Assembly: GCF_900105615.1 (NCBI RefSeq)
Contig: NZ_LT630003.1
Coordinates: forward strand, 4,590,001-4,654,000
Direction: 5' to 3'
DNA from: Lacrimispora sphenoides JCM 1415
GTDB taxonomy: Bacteria; Bacillota; Clostridia; Lachnospirales; Lachnospiraceae
DNA: 64,000 nt
The first letter of the stretch is position 1. The number at the start of each line of letters is the position of its first letter. Shown in pieces: positions 1-11,359 of the stretch. The position numbers and the translations under genes are program-made. The notes under the pieces were generated by a model. That model was not told the origin of the DNA and made no database searches. It was given only the letters and a program-made list of their open reading frames with translations.

Positions 1-279
<279 letters not shown>

Positions 280-367
280 AAGAAGAAGTAAGGGTTTTAT
301 ATACTGTTGAGTCTTAAGTTTTCAAAGAAATAAAAAAGAATATGGAAACACCAAGAAGACAAAAGAT

Positions 368-486
368 TTCTGGTGCCGATGCGCTTAGGGGAGACACCCG
401 TTCCCATCCCGAACACGATGGTTAAGACTTAAGCGGCCGATGGTACTATGCTGGAGACGGCATGGGAGAGCAGGTGGGTGCCAGAT
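368..486 (+). rRNA. 5S rRNA located between 16S and 23S
   Basis: A complete 5S-like sequence starts with TCTGGTGCCGA and ends with GGTGGGTGCCAGA, whose ends pair as helix I. It contains the CCCATCCCGAACACG loop typical of 5S. It lies about 90 nt after the 16S end and 7 nt before tRNA-Ile. That is not the usual place after 23S, and no second 5S copy follows the 23S gene here. Confidence 0.95.
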
Positions 487-493
487 TATTTAT

Positions 494-567
<74 letters not shown>

Positions 568-648
568 TTGGTTTATGAAACCAGATGATAAACATATAAA
601 AAGAATATAGGGATAGCCTTTACAGGGTAGACCCACATCCAAGTTTCT

Positions 649-721
649 GGGGGTGTAGCTCAGTTGGGAGAGCACCTGCCTTGCAAGCAGGGGGTCAAGA
701 GTTCGAATCTCTCCATCTCCA
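649..721 (+). tRNA. tRNA-Ala (TGC)
   Basis: A 73-nt cloverleaf with acceptor GGGGGTG/CATCTCC (two G-U pairs) and anticodon TGC in CTTGCAAG. No CCA is encoded. It is the second spacer tRNA of the rRNA operon. Confidence 0.97.
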
Positions 722-780
722 TTTGGTGTAATTGCGAAGTTTATTATAATTAATAGCACTTCAGATTGCATCACGCATGT

Positions 781-798
781 ACCTTGAAAACCACATAT
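781..798 (+). other. 23S rRNA processing stalk, 5' arm
   Basis: This 18-nt segment can pair with 3939-3956 beyond the 23S 3' end (15 Watson-Crick pairs, two G-U, one mismatch). That would close the precursor into the long stem normally cut by RNase III. The rest of the 722-999 spacer is non-coding; I see no further gene in it. Confidence 0.7.
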
Positions 799-999
799 TG
801 AAATATATCTAGATAGAGTTTTTATATGTTAAAGTATAAAGACGACATCAAGACATCCGAGGTGTTACATCTAACGATGTAACCAAACAAAACTCGTTAA
901 AGTAACCGTAACGTACGGTGAAATAACAAACCTAAGACCAGAGATACAACGCTATGTATCTTAGATAAGTAGCCCGCACCCGCAGGTGAACATCGAATT

Positions 1000-3890
<2,891 letters not shown>

Positions 3891-3938
3891 GGTTGGTTTA
3901 GGTAAGAGGAAAGAACGGATGAAAATAGATATGTAGCA

Positions 3939-3956
3939 ATGTGTGGTTTTGAGGGT
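3939..3956 (+). other. 23S rRNA processing stalk, 3' arm
   Basis: This is the reverse-complement partner of 781-798. It lies about 50 nt after the mature 23S end and before tRNA-Asn, so the downstream tRNAs are probably co-transcribed and released by processing. Confidence 0.7.
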
Positions 3957-3970
3957 ATATGCCTCAGTAA

Positions 3971-4043
3971 TCCTCGATAGCTCAGTCGGTAGAGCAAACG
4001 GCTGTTAACCGTTGGGTCGTAGGTTCAAGTCCTACTCGGGGAG
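3971..4043 (+). tRNA. tRNA-Asn (GTT)
   Basis: A 73-nt cloverleaf with acceptor TCCTCGA/TCGGGGA, anticodon GTT in CTGTTAAC and discriminator G. It is the first of three tRNAs trailing the rRNA operon. Confidence 0.97.
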
Positions 4044-4089
4044 TTCGTGATACTCAGGCGAGACTATGAGGAAAACGAAATGCAAGTTA

Positions 4090-4161
4090 GGCCCCATGGT
4101 CAAGCGGTTAAGACATCGCCCTTTCACGGCGGTAACACGAGTTCGAATCTCGTTGGGGTCA
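4090..4161 (+). tRNA. tRNA-Glu (TTC)
   Basis: A 72-nt cloverleaf with acceptor GGCCCCA/TGGGGTC and anticodon TTC in CTTTCAC. No CCA is encoded. This tRNA also feeds the HemA-dependent tetrapyrrole route encoded at 37855-43378. Confidence 0.97.
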
Positions 4162-4174
4162 CTTAACAATTTAT

Positions 4175-4245
4175 GGCGACATAGCCAAGTGGTAAGGCGT
4201 GGGTCTGCAACACCCTGATCACCAGTTCAAATCTGGTTGTCGCCT
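4175..4245 (+). tRNA. tRNA-Cys (GCA), host gene of an integration site
   Basis: A 71-nt cloverleaf with perfectly paired acceptor GGCGACA/TGTCGCC, anticodon GCA and discriminator T, as expected for tRNA-Cys. Its T-arm and acceptor 3' half are repeated at 14963-14993, so it served as the attachment site of the island that follows. The gene itself is intact. Confidence 0.97.
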
Positions 4246-4247
4246 CT
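4217..4247 (+). repeat. attL-like direct repeat (tRNA-Cys 3' end)
   Basis: This 31-nt segment covers the T-arm and acceptor end of tRNA-Cys. It matches 14963-14993 at 29 of 31 positions, in the same orientation. With an integrase remnant just inside, this is the left boundary of an integrated element of about 10.7 kb. Confidence 0.88.
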
Positions 4248-4256
4248 TCTAAGAAG

Positions 4257-4298
4257 TGCTTCAAATCCTTATTTTACAAGGGTTTGAAGCATTTTTTG
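4257..4298 (+). terminator. Rho-independent terminator after the tRNA cluster
   Basis: A 14-bp stem (TGCTTCAAATCCTT with AAGGGTTTGAAGCA, one G-U pair) is followed by TTTTTTG. It ends the rRNA-tRNA transcript 10 nt after tRNA-Cys. It may also stop transcription from the converging integrase-like gene. Confidence 0.88.
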
Positions 4299-4340
4299 TT
4301 TTTGATTTTTGGTATGTAGATGTATGCAAGGTACTTTTTA

Positions 4341-5210
4341 CTATCCTAAAACAGCTTTCATGGCATTAACGGTATCCTCTTCTGGTGTGATATCTCTAAG
4401 ATAGTGAAGTGTCATAGCCAAAGTGGAATGTCCTAACAAGCGTTGCAAGGTGGTTGGCGGAACACCATTCTTATAAAGCAGAGAAGCCACCGTAAAACGG
4501 ATTTTGTGACTGGTACGGGGTTCAATGCCAACTGAATTGCAATAGGCCTTTAAATGCCTGTTAAATGTAATTGTGGTTAGCTGGTTACCCTCGTTCATTA
4601 AGATAAATTCACCGTTTGGATTGATGGCCTTAATACGTTTCAGCACCTGTTTTGCACCATCTGTCAATGGCATATAACGATAGCCATAATCAGTATTCCC
4701 TTTTATATGGGTAACATTTTCATATGTACGGGGATTAAATGTGAGGTCATCATTCATTGTTTGGTCATCTAAGAGTTTGTCGGGGTTATCATATACTCTT
4801 ACTTTATGGATTCTTCTCATTAAGGCATAGTATGTTTCAGGCTGTTCTAAGCGGATATTATAATACTGATCTTCAAGTTTCCAATTGGATACGATATAGA
4901 CGAAGTTATAACATGCTTGGCGGTTGTTATATCGAGCAGGAAGTTGTAGAGGGTATATATCAAGATAGTTTAGCACATTGCCGATAGGTAAATCGCTTCT
5001 GAACTCTTCAAATACAAGCACATCTTCCCCGGAATAAGTGTCAAAGGGGTGCTTATAGTCTGTTACTCGATATACATTTGAGTAGAGCTTATCCCGGACT
5101 ATCCAGATGTTACTGTAGTCTGGCATTCGTGCGAATCGCATCCCAGACCGGATCGGTATGGCCCCCACAGTGTTCTGTGCATACAAGAATATTTTTATGC
5201 TATTAATCAT
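4341..5210 (-). pseudogene. Chimeric remnant: Rep helicase fragment fused to tyrosine integrase C-terminus
   Basis: The 289-residue frame joins two unrelated proteins. Residues about 35-140 match the helicase part of small replication initiators, with YRVTDYKHPFD, VLVFEEFRS and RRIHKVRVY; the Walker A loop that should precede them is absent. From about residue 150 the sequence is the catalytic end of a phage-type tyrosine recombinase, with SHKIR, LLGHS and the tyrosine in LHYLRD. The first catalytic arginine segment and the arm-binding domain are missing. The frame ends next to the tRNA-Cys terminator, the normal place for an integrase. An internal deletion that fused a rep gene to int is the simplest explanation, so recombinase activity is unlikely. 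Confidence 0.8.
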
Positions 5211-5240
5211 GGAGTTGATATTTCAGAATACCATGAACGA

Positions 5241-5513
5241 ATGTATCAGGCAGCTCTGAAAGAGCATATTGATATTGAACGTATTGATGTTCTTACTGAG
5301 TACGTCAGTGATCTGGTTGATGCAGATGACTTCCGGCTGTCACTTCAGCGGGAAACTTATCGCAGCAAGCTGGACGAGGCCAATAAGCTTGCTTTTGAAA
5401 AGTCTGGTGTATGGGCAGTTACTGCATATAGAATGGGAGCTTTAAAGCTTGATGCAGTTGAAAACGTGGGTATATCCAAAGAACAGATCCGGTATCTTTT
5501 AAAGAACCCCTGA
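5241..5513 (+). CDS. Hypothetical protein, possibly a gene fragment
   Basis: This 90-residue frame is charged and helical, with no motif I can name. The frame stays open upstream of the ATG (HGVDISEYHER precedes it), and I see no convincing ribosome binding site. It may be the C-terminal part of a longer island protein cut by the same rearrangement that produced the adjacent Rep/integrase chimera. It is divergent from that chimera. Confidence 0.4.
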   Translation: MYQAALKEHIDIERIDVLTEYVSDLVDADDFRLSLQRETYRSKLDEANKLAFEKSGVWAVTAYRMGALKLDAVENVGISKEQIRYLLKNP

Positions 5514-5789
5514 ATGTGAATTTTCTTGAAAACAGGGTTTTCTATTATAAAAATATAAATTATAGGAGACCTGAAAATATGTATGCTTCGTATGTAGCAT
5601 TTCTGTTTTTCAAAAAGGCAATGCAGTTCGGAAAATTGTAAAATTAATGCCAATTGTCGTACTACCTGGACTACCATTCAAAATTGTATGCCCGAATTGT
5701 ATGGATACAGGATTGCTATTAATTTGTTTGATTCATTATAGAAAGTGCATGAAACCTCTGCGGATTGGAAATTGAGACCAATCTGTTAG
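5514..5789. other. AT-rich interval without a convincing gene
   Basis: A 42-codon frame at 5647-5775 contains a CPNC pair, but no ribosome binding site supports it. No RNA gene, promoter or clear repeat is visible. The interval probably consists of decayed island sequence. Confidence 0.5.
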
Positions 5790-6453
5790 AGTGCTGGGTT
5801 TATATTTTTGTATAAATACGCTGAGACTTTTACCCATGGTATGTCAATGCAAGAAATTCTGGAAGATATTATATCTGCGTATAAAGAGAATAATGACGTG
5901 GTTTTGGGGGATATGAGAGAGCTTTTGGATTTTAGTAATGTAAGGGATAAGGTGGCTTTTAAGCTGATTCAGAGTGAAAAGAATAAGGAGCTTTTAAAGG
6001 ATGTTCTATATATTAAATTTCTTGACTTGGCAGTGGTGTTCTATTTGGTTTTGGATGAACATAAAGGAGGACAAATGACGGCTTTGATTCATAACTCTCA
6101 TAGAAGAGTAGAATACTCCCATTTTGCTGCCGCTGGAAATTAAAACGATGAAAGAGATTATGTGTGATATTTTGAAGAGGCATTTAGAGGGAGTGGAAAT
6201 GGAGGAGATGGTAGATAATCTGCTGAATTTTGAATCACAGAACCCCCCCTTATATATGCTTTCGAATAAAAAGCAGATTAACGGAGCTGGGTGCATTTTA
6301 TATGATGGGTGTCTGAAGGATTTCGCTGATTCTCAGAATTCAGATGTTGTTATATTGCCATCTAGTACACGCGAAGTTATATTGGTTCCTGATGATGGGA
6401 AGTTTGATTATGGGGAGTTGAGAAAAATGGTTGGTGTGATAAATGAAAGTTAA
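5790..6453 (+). pseudogene. DUF5688-family protein, frameshifted and truncated
   Basis: Two consecutive frames, 5808-6143 and 6124-6453, are the middle and C-terminal parts of one protein. The second contains YMLSNKKQINGAG and VILPSSTREVILVPDDG, a pattern I recognise from DUF5688 proteins of Lachnospiraceae. The first contains the GMSMQEIL and FSNVRDKV segments of the same family. The break near 6100 needs a frame change and has lost roughly 25-30 residues. The N-terminus is cut by an in-frame TAG at 5787. The family has no established function and is often found in mobile or accessory regions. Confidence 0.72.
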
Positions 6454-6558
6454 GTGCCGGAGGAGGATGTGTTATCGGATAGGATTTATAAGTAATCTCG
6501 GAATGATTGTAGAATTAGTCTTATTAAATAAAAGTGGATTCATTGTATGTCATTCATT

Positions 6559-6585
6559 GCTCCTATGGCTGAAGTCCATAGGGGC
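6559..6585. other. Stem-loop in the gap between DUF5688 and Fic remnants
   Basis: GCTCCTATGG pairs with CCATAGGGGC (10 bp, one G-U) around a 7-nt loop. No T-run follows directly. The 6454-6810 interval also holds an imperfect inverted repeat at 6727-6758 (TATCTTAT/ATAAGATA arms). I see no gene in it. Confidence 0.45.
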
Positions 6586-6810
6586 AATATGCAAATGGAG
6601 TTTATTTTTTATATAAGAAAGTAGATAGGATATTATTATTAAAGCGGGAAAAGTATGTTATAATGTCTACAGGCCATTAAGGAAAATGCAGGGGTTTATA
6701 GGGAGGTACATGTCGTTATTATAGGTTATCTTATACGGTTTGTACACCGGATAAGATAGGACAGGGAATAAAATATCTATGTTATTGGATAGAGAAAGAG
6801 TGAAACAAAT

Positions 6811-7098
6811 ATGATCCTATTACTTTTGCTGCAGCATTACATCGGAGGTTCATTTTTATCCCTCCATTTGAAGTTGGGAATTGGGGGCGACTAGGCTGCT
6901 GATGAATACGGCTTTAATACAAAAGGGGTATTTGCCTTGCGTTATCTCTCCTTTAAGAAATGACTATATTCAGGCTTTGAAAGGAGTGCACGCAGAGCCG
7001 GAGAAATTTATCCGGTTTATTGCAGAGGCGAGTTGGAGACAGAAAAGGACTTTATCAGGGCATTGGGGCTTGAGATGCCGGAACTGAAAGAAATTTAA
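6811..7098 (+). pseudogene. Fic/DOC-family protein, C-terminal remnant with two frameshifts
   Basis: Reading across frames gives FAAALHRRFIFI, then a damaged Fic motif PPFEVGNWGR (family consensus HPFxxGNGR), then TRLLMNTALIQKGYLP and DYIQAL. A second frame change near 7030 restores ETEKDFIRALGLEMPELKE up to a TAA at 7096. Fic enzymes transfer AMP or related groups to protein hydroxyls. Here the motif histidine is replaced and the frame is broken twice, so no active enzyme is made. It lies directly upstream of the HNH gene. Confidence 0.75.
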
Positions 7099-7124
7099 GG
7101 GAAATAATTGCGGCGGAGAATACT

Positions 7125-8237
7125 ATGATGCAGTTACCATATTCAGAAAATTTGAGTATTGAGCGTTTAGGAAGATTGTTTGATAAGATGAGTGAGTCTT
7201 ATAAGATATTTTGGTTTCAGGCAATCGTGAATAAAGTGATATCCGGGAAAGAGACGCTAACATATCAAGAATTGATAAATGAAATGCTTGCAGACTCCTG
7301 GTATATGGTATCAGAGTATAAATTAAATCTGGGACCATCAGATACATTGGAAGCTTTAGTTCATTATATCTATGATATCAGCGGTCTGAAAGCTAGTGAA
7401 AAGAAAGCTAATATTATTAACTACCTGGAACAGTGTAAAAATAAGAGAGTGGTTAATATGAAGCGGACTTTGACTTATTTTGTTCCTTATCGTTTGCAGG
7501 CTCCTTTTGTTGAAACTTTTACAGGGAGTGAATGGAATATTTCAAAACAAAATCTTGTAGCGAGAATGAATCAGGAAAAAAGGCTGATGTATTATTATAC
7601 TGATATCTGCGGACTGGATACTTCTATTTGTTTACGACCTGAATGGTGTATTTATATAAGAAAAAATCATGAGATTTTGAAGGGCTGGATTCAGTATAAT
7701 TTGATTATGTACTTGCAAAGGCGAAATCCTAATATTCCAGGAATTTCCAATAAATTAGAGCCGCCCCAGGACAGGAAGCTGAATAAAGTCATTAAGTATT
7801 GGAAGACAATTATGGAGATTACTCCTGTTTCTGATATTTATGGAAATGAGATATTGATGCAAGAAACGCTTTCGATTGACCATTTTATCCCTTGGTCGTA
7901 TGTGGCTCATGATGAGTTTTGGAATTTACATCCGACTACGAAAAGCATAAATAGCAGTAAAAGCAATAACCTTCCGGCTTGGGAGAGGTATTTTCCAGCA
8001 TTGTGTGAGAAAGAGTTTTTTTCTTATCAGATGATGTGGAGGTATGATGTTGTGCATAAGGAATTTTTAAAATGTAGTAAGGAGCATATAAACAGTGGTG
8101 ATGTGATGATGAAGCTATACCGGGAGGATATATCAGAGGTTGAATTTCGGGTAAATCTTGAAAATATTTTATTACCACTATATAATGCGGCTCGAAATGC
8201 TGGATTTAAAGATTGGTTTTATTTAAATACAAGGTGA
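7125..8237 (+). CDS. HNH endonuclease family protein
   Basis: This intact 370-residue protein has an HNH nuclease signature near residues 250-285: LSIDHFIPWSY, then NLHPTTKSINSSKSNNLP. The DH pair (H253) supplies the metal ligand and base, and the asparagines follow at the usual spacing. The N-terminal 240 residues are of unknown type. GGCGGAG lies 10 nt before the ATG, with a second ATG directly after it. It precedes the methyltransferase operon on the same strand but is separated by a 207-nt gap with its own promoter, so it may be a separate unit. A restriction or anti-phage nuclease role is inferred from fold and context. Confidence 0.75.
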   Translation: MMQLPYSENLSIERLGRLFDKMSESYKIFWFQAIVNKVISGKETLTYQELINEMLADSWYMVSEYKLNLGPSDTLEALVHYIYDISGLKASEKKANIINYLEQCKNKRVVNMKRTLTYFVPYRLQAPFVETFTGSEWNISKQNLVARMNQEKRLMYYYTDICGLDTSICLRPEWCIYIRKNHEILKGWIQYNLIMYLQRRNPNIPGISNKLEPPQDRKLNKVIKYWKTIMEITPVSDIYGNEILMQETLSIDHFIPWSYVAHDEFWNLHPTTKSINSSKSNNLPAWERYFPALCEKEFFSYQMMWRYDVVHKEFLKCSKEHINSGDVMMKLYREDISEVEFRVNLENILLPLYNAARNAGFKDWFYLNTR

Positions 8238-8332
8238 CATAAATGCAAGAAGCGTTGCTATTGATGAAGATGACAAAATAGTGGAGATAAAAACAATGAT
8301 AAAAATAGATTGATTGTTTTGAACTCTTAGAT

Positions 8333-8380
8333 ATTTGACATCATTATATCATTATTATATAATTATATAAAATGTCAAAT
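8333..8380 (+). promoter_or_regulatory. Consensus SigA promoter inside an inverted repeat
   Basis: TTGACA at 8335-8340 and TATAAT at 8358-8363 are separated by exactly 17 nt. The -35 box is part of ATTTGACAT (8333-8341), whose exact inverted copy ATGTCAAAT lies at 8372-8380, just past the predicted start site. This layout suggests a repressor that bridges the promoter, possibly an autoregulated control of the methyltransferase operon. The transcript leader would be about 75 nt. Confidence 0.8.
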
Positions 8381-8444
8381 CGTAGGGATATTTTGTATCT
8401 TAAAAATTTTACTAACAGTAATACGTTAGAATGGAGTAACTTAA

Positions 8445-10091
8445 ATGAGAGTAGCAGATTTTTTTTGTGGCGGAGGAGGGTTTTCAGAGGGATTTCGTCA
8501 AGCTGGTTTTAAAATAAGCTTTGCGGTTGATAAATGGAAGCCTGCGGTCGATACATTTAAGGCAAATAAACCGGAGGCAAAGGTTATTTTAGATGATGTG
8601 ATAAGATTATCTAATTTACCAGAGGAAGAGTTTGAAGCCATTATACCCGATACAGAAGTAATAATTGGATCGCCTCCATGTGTTGCTTTTTCTAATTCAA
8701 ATAAATCAGGTAATGGTGATAAAGAGCTAGGTATTAGTTTACTTGAAGCATATTTAAAAATTATTGCTCGCAAAAAGTTTAAGGAGAATTCTATACTTAT
8801 TTATTGGGCATTAGAAAATGTTCCTAATATTAAAGAGTACATAAAGTATGAATACAGACCATCTGACTTTGGACTTACTGGGGATTGGGTATTAAGACCT
8901 TTAAATGATTTATCAAAAATATATAATGCAAAATATTATGGAGCACCTACAAATCGAAAGCGATTTTTATGTGGAGAATTCCCAGAATTGGTTGAGACTC
9001 ATAATGATGACACAGTAGTTCCGCTAAAAGCTGTATTAGAGAGTTTAGGTGATCCAACAGATTTTGAAGATATAATAATTTGGGATTGTAATTATCCAGA
9101 ATTGGGTATAAATTCGCATATGATATCAGATCATCATTATGAACATGTTTTACAAAGATTTGAGTGGGAAGCAGCAAAAAGGCTTAAGCAAGATAAGGGT
9201 TATATGGGACGAATGTCTTTTCCGGAAAATCCCGATAATCCAGCTAGAACAGTTATGGCAACTCTTTCTTCTAGTTCACGAGAATCAATGATATTAGGTC
9301 GGAAAAATGGTGGATATAGATTACCTACGGTACGTGAAGTTGCTTGTATGATGAGTTTTCCAAATGATTATCGTTTTTGCGGCACAACAGAGGGTACCAA
9401 ATACCGGTTAGTAGGAAATGCTGTTCCTCCAAAGCTTTCTTATGCATTAGCGAAAGCTATCATGATAGATTTGGGAGAATCTGTTCCAAGTAATTATATT
9501 AAAATAAAGTATGACTTAAAAGTTCCATTTGTTGATCTTAATAATGCGAATATACCTCCTAAAACAGAGTGTTCAAAAAGAGCAACAGCAAAATTTAAAT
9601 ATCATATTCCATATTTAATCTATTCAGCTTATAGAGTCGAATTAACAAATTATAATTCTGATTTTAAGAGCTTACAATTTAAATGGAATGTTGAAATTCA
9701 TTATAGTCAAGGGAAAAAAAAGGCTAATAAATTTATGCCTGTTCCTAATATAGAATTTCTTGATAATTATAAAAAGGAGAATATAGAAAAGTTCATAAAG
9801 TCGATGCAATCAGAACTTGTCGGTTATAATGATTTTCAAAAGAGATATTGTATGACCTCCTTAGAGAGAAATAATATGTTAGGTCCATATGAATTGCTTT
9901 CACGAGTGAGAGAATTTATTGATGAAGTATATCCGACAGATGAATTTAGGGCTAATATAATAAGAATTTCAGAAATGCCATATGAGTTGCCTATATCTAT
10001 AGTAGTGGGATACTATATTCTTTGTAGATTAGTAGAAAACATGGGGGATAAAATTGATGGATACAATGACAAGGAAAGCAAAACTTATTGA
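8445..10091 (+). CDS. DNA (cytosine-5) methyltransferase with C-terminal extension
   Basis: The 548-residue protein carries the ordered motifs of C5-cytosine methyltransferases: motif I DFFCGGGGFSEGF at the N-terminus, motif IV GSPPCVAFS with catalytic C79, motif VI ALENV, an NRKRF motif VIII and motif X RLVGNAVPPKLSYAL near residues 325-340. It transfers a methyl group from S-adenosylmethionine to cytosine in a specific site. Residues about 350-548 form an extra domain of no recognised family, so the protein is longer than typical enzymes of 330-420 residues. It is the first gene of a tightly packed operon: the next start overlaps its end by 35 nt. Confidence 0.93.
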   Translation: MRVADFFCGGGGFSEGFRQAGFKISFAVDKWKPAVDTFKANKPEAKVILDDVIRLSNLPEEEFEAIIPDTEVIIGSPPCVAFSNSNKSGNGDKELGISLLEAYLKIIARKKFKENSILIYWALENVPNIKEYIKYEYRPSDFGLTGDWVLRPLNDLSKIYNAKYYGAPTNRKRFLCGEFPELVETHNDDTVVPLKAVLESLGDPTDFEDIIIWDCNYPELGINSHMISDHHYEHVLQRFEWEAAKRLKQDKGYMGRMSFPENPDNPARTVMATLSSSSRESMILGRKNGGYRLPTVREVACMMSFPNDYRFCGTTEGTKYRLVGNAVPPKLSYALAKAIMIDLGESVPSNYIKIKYDLKVPFVDLNNANIPPKTECSKRATAKFKYHIPYLIYSAYRVELTNYNSDFKSLQFKWNVEIHYSQGKKKANKFMPVPNIEFLDNYKKENIEKFIKSMQSELVGYNDFQKRYCMTSLERNNMLGPYELLSRVREFIDEVYPTDEFRANIIRISEMPYELPISIVVGYYILCRLVENMGDKIDGYNDKESKTY

Positions 10092-11352
10092 ACTCAAGCA
10101 GAATCAAAATAATGTTGCAATGACAGGTATTCCACTTCGATATCGTGGTGAAACACGTACAGAGGAGGTATATCGTATTCCTTTAGATTTTTTGATATAT
10201 AATAAATATAATGGACGTATTGGTAGTGAAGTTTTATCTTTTGAAAGACAAAATGGAAATTTAGATGCTGAGAAAGAACACGATAAAGAACTAATAGAAA
10301 GATTTTTGTATGAATCTAAAAAGGATCGTAATCAAACGACCATGACTAATCTACTTATTAATGGGCAGCAACGATATGGGATTGTCACTGCAGATGGAAT
10401 AATTGTTGATGGAAACAGGCGTGCAATGCTTTTAAATAGATTGTTTTATAAGCATGAAGAACTTGGTTATTCATTTGCTCAAGTTGAACGCTGTCAATAC
10501 TTTTTGGCAATTATTCTTCCTGATGATGCAACTGAAAAAGATATTCAACAACTCGAAACTATATATCAAATGGGAGAAGATGATAAGCTAGATTATAATC
10601 CAATTGAAAAATATTTGAAGTGTAAAGAATTAAAAAGGTTAGGTTTTTCAGATCAAGACATAGCTGGATTTATGAGTGAAGAGCCTGGTCAAATAAGAAA
10701 ATGGCTTGAAATACTTCAGTTAATGGAAGCATATTTGGATGAATACGAATATAATGGAATTTATACTAGGCTAGAAAAAACAGAAGGCCAATTTGTTGAT
10801 TTACAAGGATATATTGATTCGTATAAAAAGTGTGGTTCGAATGTACAGAAGGTTGATTGGTCTTTTACTGATTCAGATATATCTGATTTGAAAACGGTTT
10901 GTTTTGATTATATTCGCGCAAGGTATGAAGGTAAAGAGTTTCGTGATATTGCTAAAACTGGGAAAGATGGGAGTATTTTTTTCTATAAAGATTTATGGGA
11001 GGCTTTTTTTTCGGCGCATGTGGATAAAACCCCTAAAGATGAGGAAACTGTTGATGAATTGAGGGAAAAATATCCAGATGAGGATTTAAGTAAATTACTT
11101 AAAAGAAGAGATAATGAGTGGGTTGAGCGTTCTAAAGGGCAAATTAAAGGCAATTTACAACGTTATACAAGGAAACTTGAGGATAAAAGAGCGTCAAATA
11201 AGCCAGCTGATTTGCTTGATCGAGCACTCAGTTCTTTGCAAGCGGTAGACTGTGAACAACAGAGCTTTTTGACAGATCCTAATGTGAGGGATTTGGTAAA
11301 AAAAATAAATGCTATTATATGGGATATGAAGAAGTGCTTAGATCGGGGGTGA
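10057..11352 (+). CDS. ParB/Srx-fold protein in the methyltransferase operon
   Basis: The 431-residue protein has a ParB-like N-terminal region with the signature VDGNRRAMLLNRL (D118-R122), matching the G-x-R-R nucleotide-binding box of ParB/sulfiredoxin-fold domains. QQRYGIVTADG precedes it. A helical part resembling a ParB DNA-binding module follows (LGFSDQDIAGFM), then a lysine-rich C-terminus. The ATG at 10057 is preferred because GGGGG lies 9 nt upstream; a TTG directly before it is a less likely start. In defence operons such domains often act as sequence or nick sensors or NTP-dependent clamps. The exact role here is unknown. It is translationally coupled to the methyltransferase. Confidence 0.72.
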   Translation: MDTMTRKAKLIELKQNQNNVAMTGIPLRYRGETRTEEVYRIPLDFLIYNKYNGRIGSEVLSFERQNGNLDAEKEHDKELIERFLYESKKDRNQTTMTNLLINGQQRYGIVTADGIIVDGNRRAMLLNRLFYKHEELGYSFAQVERCQYFLAIILPDDATEKDIQQLETIYQMGEDDKLDYNPIEKYLKCKELKRLGFSDQDIAGFMSEEPGQIRKWLEILQLMEAYLDEYEYNGIYTRLEKTEGQFVDLQGYIDSYKKCGSNVQKVDWSFTDSDISDLKTVCFDYIRARYEGKEFRDIAKTGKDGSIFFYKDLWEAFFSAHVDKTPKDEETVDELREKYPDEDLSKLLKRRDNEWVERSKGQIKGNLQRYTRKLEDKRASNKPADLLDRALSSLQAVDCEQQSFLTDPNVRDLVKKINAIIWDMKKCLDRG

Positions 11353-11359
11353 ACTATCT

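Noticed and set aside
5357..5677. 106-residue minus-strand frame near the island left end
   Set aside because: Low-complexity composition, no ribosome binding site and overlap with the plus-strand frame.
6006..6296. 96-residue minus-strand frame
   Set aside because: It is antisense to the DUF5688 remnant, which has family-specific motifs.
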